The position numbers and the translations under genes were made by a program. From positions 2,730,673 through 2,794,672 of the forward strand of contig CM054155.1 of assembly GCA_028751875.1 (NCBI GenBank): DNA of 64,000 nucleotides, read 5' to 3'. The notes beneath the pieces are model-generated. The model saw only the letters and a program-made list of their open reading frames with translations, ran no database searches and was not told where the DNA came from. Positions 1 to 35,387 of the stretch are shown in pieces. This stretch comes from Rapana venosa. Taxonomy: Eukaryota > Mollusca > Gastropoda > Neogastropoda > Muricidae. How positions within the stretch are numbered: position 1 is the first letter of the stretch; every line of letters starts with the position of its first letter.

Positions 1-19
1 AAATGGCATCCACAAAGTG

Positions 20-215
20 GACAAAGATTGACAGAGTGGTCCCTGTCTTCCCAATGAGCCCATGGCAAATCACCCAGGTCACGAGCCAGCCAGAGTCGAC
101 CACCGCTTCCTGCCCCTTAAAGAAGAGGCCCCACCTTTCATGGACTCTGAACAGGCTGCGACCCTCCAGCCAGGAAGCCAACACACCAACTACTGTGTGG
201 CATTCTGGCAACCCT
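20..215 (-). mobile_element. Degenerate tRNA-like SINE (SINE-D family)
   Basis: The stretch from 'tggtccctgtcttcccaat' through 'gagccagccagag' aligns by eye with the better copy at 5,800-5,990. No clean A or B box survives, so this is an old copy. Overlapping plus-strand open frames of 64-87 codons here have no recognisable product. Confidence 0.45.
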
Positions 216-239
216 GTGTGCCATGGGAACAGGACATTG

Positions 240-778
240 GTATTCTTTCCCTCTAAAAAAATTTAAAAAAAATTAAAATACACAACTGTATCAACATTAT
301 TAAATCTCATAAAAAGACAGCTGCACGGTAAACAACAAAAACGTGGTGAAAATCGTAGTGTTTAACTCATGACCACGATTCCACAGTTATGCACCATGTT
401 CTACAGACACTAACACACACACACACACTTACACAACAGTGACCAAAGAAAGAAAACCCAACAGAAAATAAACAGGTGGAAGCCAGTCAGGTTGAGCCAG
501 GCTTTTTCACGTCAGGATGGAAAGTGTCTTCCACCACTTCCACGTCAGGATGGAAGGCGTCTTCCACTGTAGTAACTGTGAGACAGATGCCACCCTTCCT
601 GGTTTTAACGTCAAGATGAATGTCCTCCCTTCTTCCACTTCATGATGGATGGCCATGAACGTACCAGGCAGAATGCCCGCTGCCTTCAGCCCACACTTCA
701 GGGCAACTCATTGGAAAGTTCATCAGAAAAGGTGTTCACATTCGCAGGGGAAAAAGGCAGGAGTATGGGCTGGGTAGG
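240..778. other. Non-coding stretch with small duplications
   Basis: AT-rich intergenic DNA. A segment of about 30 bases containing 'cacgtcaggatggaa' occurs twice near 508-570 with a related third copy near 608-625. No gene or known element is recognised. Confidence 0.5.
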
Positions 779-790
779 CAGACAATAAGC

Positions 791-837
<47 letters not shown>
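779..837. repeat. (GA)n microsatellite
   Basis: Nearly perfect GA dinucleotide run. It accounts for the Ser-Leu repeats of the overlapping minus-strand open frame. Confidence 0.97.
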
Positions 838-838
<1 letters not shown>

Positions 839-1148
839 TAAGAATAAGGAAAGAAACACACACAAAAACCCCCAAAGGGACTGACAAAAATGGGGACATT
901 TCAAGGCCACCATTTTCAGAAGGTGGGGGTGCAATTCATACCGCAAGGCCCCCAGCACTCCCACAGAGGTAGGGGGGGAGGAGGAAGGAAGGAAGGAAGA
1001 AATCCCCTGACCCGTTTTCCTGCAGGAGGGATGGTGGAAGAAGGGAACGCTCCTCTAATGCTACTGGTGGTGTCACTGCGCCCTGCTGCTGACTGGTCCT
1101 TGAACTTTCCTCAACAGCCGTTCAGCGATGCTGAGCAACAGTGAACCT

Positions 1149-1262
1149 GAAAACAATGAACAGTACGTGTGTAAAGCAACTACCTACTGTAAACAATAAA
1201 CAGTACGTGTGTAAAACAACTACCTACTGTAAACAATAAACAGTACGTGTGTAAAACAATAT
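1149..1262. repeat. 40-bp tandem repeat, about 3 copies
   Basis: The unit holds 'aacagtacgtgtgtaaaaca' followed by 'actacctact', repeated nearly three times. A further degenerate trace of 'acatgtgtaaaacaatattt' follows near 1,340. Confidence 0.9.
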
Positions 1263-1264
1263 TT

Positions 1265-1590
1265 ACTTTTCTCCCCACAGTACATGCGTTAAACAATTCT
1301 ACTTTCACAGCACACACCCCTCCCCCCCACTTTCCCCAGTACATGTGTAAAACAATATTTAGAAGATCTTTGCAATTTAATCTCTGCTCTTTCTCTTATA
1401 GACTGCCAGCAAACAGATTCTGTAGTTTGTGTGCATTCCACCTCAAATCAAAATGTTCCATATCACTGAAGGAAGACAATCCTTAGTAGAAAAGGAAAAA
1501 GGGGACATACATAAAATGTGAAGGAGTGAGAATCTTTAATATCAAAAGAAAAAGAAGACCAGGTACACGGTCAGTTTTGTCAACAGTATT
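1265..1590. other. Unassigned AT-rich stretch
   Basis: No splice-bounded exon, element end or RNA gene is recognised. Confidence 0.4.
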
Positions 1591-1591
1591 T

Positions 1592-1640
1592 ATCCATTTA
1601 CTTATTCTTTTATATCGAGGATAATGGAATAAGCACTCAA
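1592..1640 (-). mobile_element. SINE-A 3' end fragment
   Basis: 'cttttatatcgaggataatg' followed by 'gaataagcactcaagt' is the reverse complement of the SINE-A 3' terminus. It abuts a separate element tail starting with the repeated heptamer-like 'gtcaaagtcaagtcaaaa'. Confidence 0.8.
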
Positions 1641-1745
1641 GTCAAAGTCAAGTCAAAAACACTTTAATCATCCCATGAAGGGCAATTACAATAATGACAG
1701 GCACATTGATACCTATAATTATCTCACAAGACACAAGAAAAATAC
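1641..1745 (-). mobile_element. LINE-type 3' end with (TTGACT)n-like tail
   Basis: 'gtcaagtcaaaaacacttta' then 'atcatcccatgaagggcaat' recurs almost unchanged at 28,364-28,470, and a related tail begins at 55,579. A shared terminus with a short tandem tail is expected of a non-LTR retrotransposon in minus orientation. Confidence 0.6.
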
Positions 1746-3127
1746 ACTTCAGATTATCGTACAATTTAAATGAAAACAAGAAAAAAACAGTCGCCTGTCA
1801 GTAGTGTGTTATCACATGAGCAGCGCCACCTAGAGAGAGGAGGCACTCGTGTGCTTTTTTACAGTACAAAGCATGAGGTGTTGAACAATGACTGCAGGGT
1901 CATACAGACTTCTAAGCAAGAAATTTAAGGAGTTTTCAAGGAGCTTTTGAAGAAATTCACATTTGTGATCTACACATCCTAAGCTCTGCCCCCCCACCCC
2001 TCCCCCCAAAAAAAAAATCTGCAATACATAAAAGTAACCAAAACCTTTGAGAATAAAAAAAAAAAAAAGAATTTGGTTTGGGGAGAGGGGTTGAAGGGGG
2101 AGGGTGCTTGCTCCCCCCCTCCTGAAAAAGCGGGGACCAGGGAGGGGCAGCCGGCCCCCTAAAGCTGAATCATTTCTTTGGGTTAAAAGGAGCAACCTCA
2201 GCATTGTTTTCTTGGCAAGGCGATGTCATCAGGAAAAAATGGTGTGCCACACTATGACATGAAATGGTGGCACGTGGAAACTGAAAGTACAATTACTGCT
2301 CTTCACGTCTGTCTATGTTCATCCAGTACAAAACCAGCAGATACAATCGTGTAGAGAGAGGCGAGTGTTGTGCAGCAGCTGCACAGAGTTTCCTTGCCTC
2401 CTTCGTTTGCTTCACAGCAACTGAAGTCCAAACAAAGTGTCAGGTCTGGGCTGCACTGCATGGGCTCTCTGTAGTTTGCTGCTGAGCACTACAGCTTCTT
2501 CATCCACTACTGCCTACAGGTCAATACTGGTTACCACATGCTCAGCATAAACATTTTTGCTTGGTTGACACTTCAGTAACCTAGCCTCTGAACTCTGACT
2601 TCATAGGTTACACAGTACTTACTGCACAATTTCAGCCTTTGCTCGTCATTTTGAACTCTGATGGACACAAATCCATCTAACTGGGGCAATTTATACACGA
2701 CTTTCGGCAACTTCCTGCTTCTGTGCAATATCAGTAATTACCTCCCTTGGACACTTTGCCATAGCTATTCCTTGCCCTTTGTCCATGTGTAGGCAACACT
2801 TCAACCTTTATTTATTTTTATTTTCCCCACGAAAACATACCTTAAGTTTACAGCATTCTAATTTTTTTTTTTTTTTACAAACATGCCTTGATTTTTCAAG
2901 GGTTTTTTAAGGAGGTTTTTGTCACAAGTTGACATTTTGGTCATTTTCAAGGAGATTCAAGGCCCTGAAAAGGTGGTCGGAAAATTAAGCATGCAAACCC
3001 TGGATTATCTCAAGAAAGAAGAAAAAAAAAAGGCAGAGGAATAAAAACAAAGTCTGAAATACCCAACACAATCTGGGTATTTTGTGTATGAAATCTGTTT
3101 TGCTTCTACTGATAGAATACCTTTGGT
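1746..3127. other. Intergenic DNA downstream of gene 1
   Basis: Contains poly-A/T and poly-C tracts and two loosely related AT-rich motifs built on 'aaggagttttcaagga' near 1,930 and 2,950. No exon with both splice signals was found. Confidence 0.4.
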
Positions 3128-3253
3128 TAAGACCAAGATCCCATGTACAATCACATGCAGAACATCCTGCACACACCTTAAAACATGTTCCACTTTTTGG
3201 AAGAGTAGGCCATTGTGTGCTGGTGGGAATGGATGACAAAATTTACAAAACTG
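3128..3253 (+). mobile_element. SINE-A internal fragment
   Basis: Matches the SINE-A middle: 'cacatgcagaacatcctgca', 'aagagtaggccattgtgtg' and 'aaatttacaaaactgcatac'. It is cut off before the 3' tail by the inverted copy that follows. Confidence 0.85.
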
Positions 3254-3255
3254 CA

Positions 3256-3497
3256 TACACATTTATTTATTTATTTATTCTTTTATATCGAGGATAATGG
3301 AATAAGCACTCATGTGCTTTTTTACATCCAGTCCCCGTGTGTATGCGGTTTTGTAAATTCTGTCATCTGTTTCCACCGGCACACAATGGCCTACTCTTCC
3401 GAAAAGCGGAACAGGATTTAACATGTGCGCAAGATGTTCTGCATGCGTTCAAACACGGAGCCTCGGTTTATAGTCTCATCCGAAGGACTTTGACATA
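3256..3497 (-). mobile_element. SINE-A copy, 5' truncated
   Basis: Reads in reverse from the tail ('atcgaggataatggaataag') through 'acaatggcctactcttccg' to 'tagtctcatccgaaggactt'. It lies inverted between two plus-strand SINE-A pieces. Confidence 0.92.
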
Positions 3498-3568
3498 GGG
3501 ACTGGATGCAAAAAAGCACTGGCGTGCTTATTCCATTATCCTAGAAATAAAAGAATAAATTTTTAAAC
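3498..3568 (+). mobile_element. SINE-A 3' end piece
   Basis: Starts at 'gggactggatgcaaaaaagc', contains the terminal hairpin AAGCAC-tggc-GTGCTT, and ends in 'cctagaaataaaagaataaa'. Confidence 0.88.
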
Positions 3569-3709
3569 AAATAAATAAATACCACCACTACAGCGGAATA
3601 GAAATAGCTACACAAAAGTAATGATTCAAAACAAGAGTTGACAATTCATCAGAAACTTCAGCAATGAAGACAGGTGACAAGTGATGATTTCCTGTGGGCA
3701 TTCTCTGCT

Positions 3710-28175
<24,466 letters not shown>

Positions 28176-28240
28176 TCGAACTGCAACACGACATGTCCGC
28201 TATGTACTTTCTAGAAATTACCTACCACACACATGCTCCC

Positions 28241-28352
28241 AAGAGTAGGCCATTGTGCGCTAGTGGGAATGGATGACAACATTTACAAAACTGCATACAC
28301 ACTGGGACTGGATGTAAAAAAGCATTTGAGCGCTTGTTCATTTCCATTATCT
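28241..28352 (+). mobile_element. SINE-A 3' half
   Basis: 'gagtaggccattgtgcgcta', 'caacatttacaaaactgcat' and the decayed hairpin 'aagcatttgagcgctt'. Confidence 0.85.
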
Positions 28353-28357
28353 TCGAA

Positions 28358-28470
28358 ATAAAAGTCAAGTCAAGTCAAAGTCAAGTCAAAAACACTTTAA
28401 TTATCCCATGAAGGGCAATTACAATACTGACAGGCAGATTGATACACATTAAAAATCTCAAAGACGCAAA
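28358..28470 (-). mobile_element. LINE-type 3' end with (TTGACT)n-like tail
   Basis: Second copy of the terminus at 1,641-1,745: 'gtcaagtcaaaaacacttta' then 'attatcccatgaagggcaat'. Confidence 0.65.
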
Positions 28471-28527
28471 AAGCTATATTTCATTTTGGTTAAAACATTC
28501 CAAAATGACTTCAAATAAAATGTCACG

Positions 28528-28600
28528 AACACACACACACACCAACACACACACACGCATGCGCACACACACATACACACACACACGCACGTACACACAT
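28528..28600. repeat. (CA)n-rich microsatellite
   Basis: Interrupted CA run. Confidence 0.9.
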
Positions 28601-28874
28601 CAATTGTGAACACAATTTTAAACCCATTGACTAGAAGACATAAAAACTTATTTTTTACGCACGCATATACACAGCAAGTACACACGCACATATGTGCGTG
28701 TGGGAAACACGCCCACGCACACACCAATATATAAATTCAATGTTTTAAGACCGTTGACTAGAACACAGACTTATTTCACACACCCACCCACACACACATA
28801 ATTATGTATTGACTACACACATAACAATGACAATCAGGCAAGTAATTCAGAGAAATGTAAAAACTTGGTAGTCA

Positions 28875-29350
28875 ACATCATTGTGAATTCAGAATTCGAA
28901 TGCTTACTGGCACAAAAGAATTTCTTTTTCTGTTAGTTTTGCTGATGGGACACTGAAAACGGCATTCTGAAGGCAACAACTGAAATTCTGGAAACAAAGC
29001 ATGGGAAGGATCAGCCAAAATGGCTGTGGCTTTGCCTACAAGCTGCTGATTGCAGAACGACATGAGATCTCTTTGTTCTTTTCCAATTATTTTTTAGCAG
29101 ATTCTTACAATTCTCTGCAGGCCATTCTTGTTTTTAACACTAAGGTTATTGTACTAACAAATGAAAGCAAAACTTAGAACACTCTCTATGTAAGACTTGT
29201 AAAACAAGGAAAGAATCCTTTTGTCTACAAAAAATGAGTTCAGTTTCCTCAGTAAATACACACGTTGTTTTCCCTTTTTGACAATAGTGTCAGTGATTAA
29301 AAAAATAGAAGCTGCCTCTGTGATACATATATCTAAACATGCCACCAAAA
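28875..29350 (-). mobile_element. LINE fragment, C-terminal region of reverse transcriptase
   Basis: Two adjacent minus frames belong together: 29,154-29,348 (KGKQRVYLLRKLNSF, FYKSYIESVLSF) and 28,878-29,063 (VGKATAILADPSHALFPEFQ, then a TNRKRNSFVPVSIRILN motif). This is a well-known C-terminal motif series of a fish/invertebrate non-LTR family. A short gap and frame change lie between them. Confidence 0.82.
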
Positions 29351-29514
29351 AAAAAAAAAAACCACCAACAGAAATAAAATGATTTTTTATAAAGACTAAA
29401 ACAAGAAAAGCTACCTTTTGAGAAGCATAAATTCACACTCAGCATTTGCTGCACCTAATGAACAGAACAGGTGTTTCTACAGCAGACATGCAAAAGTATC
29501 AAGAACACACATGG

Positions 29515-29652
29515 GGTGGATCGGTGGTCTAGAGGTAACGCGTCTGTCTAGAAAGTGAAAAGTCTGGGTCGGAAGTGTGCGGTGGTTCGAAACCCGTTTG
29601 GGCCCGAAACTTTCCCCCATCCATTAGACCATGAGTGGTGGTCTGAGTGGTG

Positions 29653-29683
<31 letters not shown>

Positions 29684-29935
29684 CGTGTGTTACACATAAT
29701 TATTTAGCGGTTGTAAAAGAACCCATGGCAACATGAGAGCTGTCCCTGGCAAAATCCTGTAGGAAAAAAGCCACTCTTATAGGGAAACCAATACAGTTGC
29801 AGACAGGAAAAAAAGAGAAAAAAAAAGGGTGGCGCTGCTCTTGTGGCGACGCGCTCTCCCCGGGGAGAGCAGTCCAAATTTCATGCAGAGAAATCTGCCG
29901 TGACTCAAGTGGTATAAATAAATAAATACGCCACA
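29515..29935 (+). mobile_element. SINE-C, near full-length copy
   Basis: A-box-like TGGTCTAGAGG and B-box-like GTGGTTCGAAACC form the tRNA-like head. The body has 'tttcggatgagacgataaac', 'ccctggcaaaatcctgtagg' and 'cgcgctctccccggggagag'. It ends in 'aaataaataaata'. Related to 7,915-8,165 and 52,790-53,060. The conserved middle part looks like a SINE core domain, but which one was not determined. Confidence 0.85.
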
Positions 29936-30006
29936 TCTCACACGCACACTTGCTTATATCAACATTTATTTCACAGACCATCATCCTCTCTCCATCCAAA
30001 ATGTCA

Positions 30007-30036
30007 CCCCCCCCCCCCCCCCCAAAAAAAAAAAAG
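30007..30036. repeat. Poly-C/poly-A tract
   Basis: C17 followed by A12. Confidence 0.95.
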
Positions 30037-30245
30037 CACACACACTGGTCAGCAAAGAAACGGTTTCAGCATGTAACATCAACATCAGGAAGGAGGTGGG
30101 GGCAAGATGCTGACTTGCACACATGAGCCAGAGGTAACATGATGGTAACACAAAGTCATTTTGACACACATTCATTTTCTGATCTTTCAATGACAGGCAA
30201 ACAATACTGGCTGAATACCTACTTGAATAAAATATTTCATGATCA

Positions 30246-30512
30246 TTTCTGTTTTGCAGAACTAACTGCTGCCTTGGTCTTCTTATAGAGAAAGTCAACG
30301 CCTCTGGTTGTATCCTGATGAAAGAGACAAACGGGTTGTTCTGGGGCATGAACATCAGCGCTGCAACAGCCAACACATGCATAAAGATCTGATGACAAAC
30401 ACCACAACAACCACCAACAACAACAAATCACTCTGACAACATGCAACAAGTGTGACACTCCGCCGCGAAATGAGTCTCTGAGCACCTGACCCACTTTTCT
30501 GCTAGGAGCCAT
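30246..30512 (-). CDS. Possible small ORF or exons between genes 1 and 2
   Basis: An 89-codon minus frame starts in good context (AAAATGGCT; MAPSRKVGQVLRDSFRGG) and ends with a lysine-rich tail (DFLYKKTKAAVSSAKQK). The middle is low-quality (CCCWWLLWC). A strong acceptor 'cgtttgtctctttcatcag' precedes DTTRGVDFLYKK, so it could be two exons, but no good donor pairs with it. It may be the 5' part of gene 1 or unrelated. No family recognised. Confidence 0.25.
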
Positions 30513-30519
30513 TTTGGGC

Positions 30520-31569
30520 AGGTTGTCAACTTTGAGATTTTCATCGATTATAAAACTATAGCCATTATTCTACCTTCTAATGAAATATCAAGGCACAATT
30601 TTAAAAAATACCCAAGCCCTCATTCTGACCACATATTATGATGTTAACCGTGTCAATTTCTCATGTTGTCATGTCCTGCAGTGTATCATTTCAATTTGTA
30701 ATTAACTTTTCATAGAACTGTCTGACTGTCAATCTGTTTTCTGTATTGAACAGCCTGTTTATTGCAGATGAACATGTCAATAACTAAAAACTGACCTCTG
30801 GTGCAATGCCACTCTACTGGCTGAGCGTCACAAATCACCCGAAACAACATGCAACAAAATCACTAAACGACACACGTGGTTTGGGGTTTACGTTGGTGAT
30901 AATGGGCGTACTGGTAAATTAATTAAATCTAGTTTCAGACCGTTCCTGGAAAAAGCATTCCCCAACATAGGTCTTGAGGAGACAGGATGCTGCACTCCAA
31001 CAGCAAAGTCTCTTCTATCATGAAAAATGGTGGATGGTTTATTACATTTTTGAACATGTCATGGGTGCATTAGCACACAAGACCTCACTTCTTTTCTCAG
31101 CCTAAGGACTTTCAGGGGAATGAAGTCAGTTGAATGATCACCTCAGTCCCTTGAATGAACACCTCAACAAAGACTCCAACATATACTCTAAGTTACTGAC
31201 TGATCATGAGTTGATGTCTAACCACCAGACTATCACCTAACATACAAATATTCATAATGCAACTTTAAAAAAAAACAATTTCATCTCCATATAAAACAAC
31301 AATTTCATCTCCAAACCCCTCATTCACTTAGTTCACGTACAGTCTATAATCTTATTTTACAGACAATATACTGCAAAGGAGTGCAACAGAACAAATGACA
31401 CAAATCAAAACAACGTTTATGCTTCCAAGACATAACACCACAAATTGTGACACCTCACTAACCAGGACAGGTCAAAGTTGACAGTCAAGTCAGGCCTCCA
31501 AGGCAGCAGCACTATCACGCACCAGCTATGTCACTCGCTTTACTGTGTCTGGCCCTCTTCCTTCCTTCC
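30520..31569. other. Intergenic stretch between genes 1 and 2
   Basis: No transposon end recognised. Would hold the 3' UTR of gene 2 and the promoter of gene 1. Confidence 0.35.
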
Positions 31570-31595
31570 TCAGTGACCCAAAATGAAGATGGTAC
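31570..31595 (-). CDS. Gene 2 terminal exon
   Basis: Acceptor 'ctgcatgtttttgcag' precedes 2 + 24 nt that read TIFILGH and stop (TGA at 31,570-31,572) when entered in phase 1. This is the phase left by the donor at 33,497, so the hydrophobic C-terminus continues without a break. An AATAAG-like signal lies about 220 bases downstream. Confidence 0.6.
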
Positions 31596-31801
31596 CTGCA
31601 AAAACATGCAGAGATTAAACAAAACAGACTTGTTGGCTAAAGAGTACATAAATCTACTAAGACATGAAAAACAAACTTGCTAATGAAACCATTAGCTTAG
31701 GTTTCACTGTCTGCTTATAGCGCTCTACTGAAAAGCCTGGGCAGTGGAGAGCTGGTGAGACTGACTATGCATAGTAAACTGTGCAGGACACGGCATGCTT
31801 A

Positions 31802-32745
31802 ACTAATAATAATAATAATAATAATAAATGGCATTTGTATAGTGCTATATTTTGCAAAGACAAATCAGAGCGCTGGCATTCAACATATTCTTAGCCATGC
31901 AGCCAATAACTATCACAAGCTTAATTCAAATGTACGCACCTATACACACACACACACACACACACACAGGTTGTAGGCTTTGGCAGGGCAATGGGATTTT
32001 GGCTGTTGAAGGCAGGGGCAGTTTTTGAGATGAACGAGGGAAAAAGTTACGTTTGAAACAAATATGTCTTAAGGCTGGATTTAAATGTGTCATATGTAGG
32101 CCTCTGTCGAAGAGAGAGAGAGAGAAAGGTTGTTCCAGATGGATGGACAGAAATAGAGAAAGAGCGACGACCAACAGTGGACTGGTTGAATCTAGGTATT
32201 TGTAAGCACAAGGTATCTGCAGCAGAGCGGAGGGAACGAGAAGGAGTATACAGGTGAAGACATTCACAGAGGTAGGAGGGTGCTGTTTGGTGGAGACATT
32301 TGTAACAGAGGGTACTGATCTTATAGTTTACTCTCTGTGGCACAGGCAACCAGTAGAGAGATCGCAAGAGAGGAGTAATGTGCTCAGATTTTTTCTTTGT
32401 GAGGACTAGTCGAGCTGAAGAGTTTTGTATACGTTGAATGGAGTGGATAGATGTTGCTGGCAGACCAGCTAAAAGAGAATTGCAATAGTCCAGACGTGAG
32501 AGAATGAGAGACGCAACAAGTTTGATGTTGCATCAGTGGACAGGTACTTTCGAATTGCACTGATACGCCATAATTGATAGTAGCATGACTGGCAGGTCTT
32601 GGTGATGAATTTTTGCATAGACAGTGTGTTGTCAATAACAACTCCTAGATACTTCAGGTGGTTAGGGGGCTTACTTATATTCTGAATGAATGACAGACAC
32701 AAAACTTTTGTCAAAAGGATAAGACGCTTTCACAAAAGGGGACGA
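31802..32745 (-). mobile_element. L2/CR1-like LINE, 5' truncated
   Basis: Ends with (ATT)n at 31,802. Minus frames 32,469-32,714 (LKYLGVVIDNTLSM) and 32,047-32,367 ([31 protein letters not shown]) cover the reverse transcriptase thumb and C-terminus, with frameshifts between. Nearly identical in protein to 8,493-9,105. Confidence 0.9.
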
Positions 32746-32817
32746 AATTATTACTGAAGTTTGCAACTTCACTGCCTTTACCTCTACCTCACTCTCTAGT
32801 CTCTACTGAACTTTTTT

Positions 32818-33225
32818 TTTTTTACACATGTACATCTCTTTTATGTCTGGACTATTGTAATTCTCTTTAATCAGGTCTGCCAGCATCATCTATCCACTCC
32901 CTTCAACACTTACAAAACTCTGCAGCTCAATTAGTCCTCAAAAAGAAAAAAAATCTAAGCATATTACTCCTCTCTTGCAATCTCTCCACTGGTTGCCTGT
33001 GCCACATTGAGTAAAGACCAAAATCAGTAAGTACCCTCTTGTTACAAATGCCTCCACAAAACAGAACCTTCCTATCTGTGTGTGTGTGTGTGTACATTTT
33101 AATTTGTTAAAACTGTTAATCATTGTTTGTTGCATGTGTACGAGCGGGTTGAATGCAAGTGCTCTGATTTGTTTTTATAAGATATAGCTCTATACGAATT
33201 CCATTAATTATTATTATTTACAGGC
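32818..33225 (+). mobile_element. L2/CR1-like LINE 3' fragment, head-to-head with the previous copy
   Basis: Reading plus: 'tgtctggactattgtaattc' (LDYCNS), 'ctctgcagctcaattagtcc' (SAAQLVL) and 'ctccactggttgcctgtgcc' (LHWLPVP in another frame). The 3' end reads 'agctctatacgaattccatt' then ATT repeats. Frames are broken and it carries a (GT)n insertion at 33,077. Confidence 0.82.
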
Positions 33226-33393
33226 AACTTGTGTTGATTAGTAAAAAGTTCATAACTAAAATTAATAAGAAGATACTCAACACAAGTACATGAAATTTTC
33301 AGGATTTATTGTTGATGTGTAGATGAGTCAAAGTTGAAAACCATCTGCTGGTTTTTTTGTACAAAAGTGAACACAAAAGTCTGGCAGTCAAAT

Positions 33394-33462
33394 CCTGCGA
33401 TCGCAGTGGTTCGTAGGCAAGTGTTGTGCACGAGACCACTGCGATCACAGTGGATCACAGGG
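33394..33462. repeat. Imperfect inverted repeat
   Basis: Arms GATCGCAGTGGT and ACCACTGCGATC about 28 bases apart. The left arm is part of the 10-bp palindrome TGCGATCGCA. Confidence 0.6.
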
Positions 33463-33496
33463 AATGAGCTAACATATAAATGCTGCAACAACTTAC

Positions 33497-33621
33497 CTGT
33501 ACCAAGTATAACTGATAATGGCAGCTTGGTCAGACTGACTGTATGTGCTGAACTGATGGCAAGATGGAGAACACCAAGAGCAATGTCACCGTGGAGAACT
33601 TGCTTCACGTTCAACCCACGC
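33497..33621 (-). CDS. Gene 2 penultimate exon
   Basis: Donor ACAG|GTAAGTTG is a near-perfect consensus. The frame reads LNVKQVLHGDIALGVLHL, then SSAHTVSLTKLPLSVILGTG, leaving phase 1, and continues into the exon at 31,595. The 5' border is less certain ('gtcggtaaag' as acceptor). The C-terminus would be a hydrophobic segment of about 20 residues, suggesting a small or tail-anchored membrane protein. No family recognised; upstream exons not found. Confidence 0.55.
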
Positions 33622-33639
33622 CTTTACCGACACTGTCAC

Positions 33640-35295
33640 AGAAGGGGTTAAGAGTTAACTTCTTGTTACACAGGTTGGTAATAAATAAAATAGTTGTGCC
33701 ACAGAAGGGTGTGATAATAAATTCTCTTTGTCACAGTCAGTCAGTTCATAAACGAAGTCTCTTGGGCGCTTGCTGTTGGACCTTCACACAGAGAAAGCAT
33801 TTCCAAATGACATATGACTAGGCAAATATTATGTTCAGTGAACATGATCAAATGTAGTAAAATTGATAGCATGTCTTTAAAAGTTTAAATTATCACTCCC
33901 CCCCCCCCCCCCCCCTCCCCAACACACACAAAATTGTGAAAGGCTACCTTTGTATTGGAATGGATGTAGGTGAATGTAATAAACTGATAAAGAAAGAAAA
34001 CTAATAATTATAGTAATAAAAGATATTTCATGCATGAGAAAAATGTCAATACTTAAAAGAACAGGAAATTTCAATGTAGCCACTGCCTACTGCTTCCTTG
34101 CTCAGCAGAATTGAAGCTCTTCAATTTAATCAAGATGTTTGTGAAAGTACCACACAATTTTTAAAACAATCACGGACTTCCATGTCAACCTACTGTACTT
34201 TACTGTATATGTAAGTCTACCTAGTCTTAGTCTTAGACACAAGAGAATGCAATTCCTGTCTTCTCCCTAATTCCTATGCACTGTGACTGTAATATTTAAA
34301 CATACTACATAGGTAGCACCCAAAACTTTGTTTTGCTACTGAAAAGGATCAGCTAAATCATCACCCCCTTCCCTCTGAAAAAGGTGAGAAAACCCTTATA
34401 TCTATAACAGGGGTGGGGAGGTTATTTAGATTAATTAGTAAATTGCTCATTGACCACCTTAAAAAACCATCAAACCCACAAAAATGGAGGCAATCTTCAT
34501 GCTGCTTTAGCCTTTATAGTGCTAATATGACTACCATAAGGAAAGTTTGCTGCAAATATATTAAATCTGACTAGGGAGCTCGCAAAATTATACCTGTATG
34601 TTAGAGGAGAGGGGGTGGTGGGAGTTTTTTTCTTTCTTTTTTCTGTTCTTCAGATTCATGGTGATTTTACACAAGATCTATAGCCTAGGCCTACACACAC
34701 ACACACACACACACACAACTTAACACATAAAAGGGTCCTGTTCCTTGGGAAAAGTTGATTCTTGAATTATCAGAATAGATGTCTGTGTAAGTGTGTTGGT
34801 CAGGCGCAAGTTTAATCTGCCCACCAAACCAACCTTAGTTAATCAACTTAATGCTTAGGCCTACAGTCCTGCCAACCACATTATGAATATTTGGGCTGTC
34901 ACTTCCTACTCCTGTATTTTTTCATTTTTTGATCACCTGATACATTATTATTTTCTTCCTTCAGAAAAGTACATTCCAAATATGAACATTACACAAATTT
35001 TGTTTTCTATTTTCCTCTTTCGCCCCTTACAAATGGTAAAGCAGGCTTTCTTACATTGAACATTTCATAATTATCATGAGCAGCTGAGCATGCTATAGGC
35101 TTACAAACAATAGGCATTGCAGATTGCCACCAAACGTGAATTAGCCTAGAATAGAGATCTATGTAAAAGTAGGCTAGCTCGCTAGCTGTGAACTGGTTCG
35201 TTGGACACGGTCCAGTAGGCCCAAATGTAACAGTTTAAGAACTTTTGGCAAGATATATCGCAAAAAAGTTAAATTATGAATATCGTTCACCTTCC
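33640..35295. other. No supported gene or element
   Basis: AT-rich DNA with a poly-C tract at 33,897-33,915 and a (CA)n run at 34,693-34,718. May contain further gene 2 introns. Confidence 0.4.
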
Positions 35296-35299
35296 ACAT

Positions 35300-35370
35300 G
35301 AATAATAATAATAATGTATGGAATTTATATAGCGCTGATTCTTGTAAAGCAACAAATCAAAGCGCTCAGA
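35300..35370 (-). mobile_element. (ATT)n-tailed L2/CR1-like 3' terminus
   Basis: 'aataataataataatgtatg' then 'gaatttatatagcgctgatt' and 'caacaaatcaaagcgctcag'. Confidence 0.85.
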
Positions 35371-35387
35371 TGACATGATTAAAAAAA

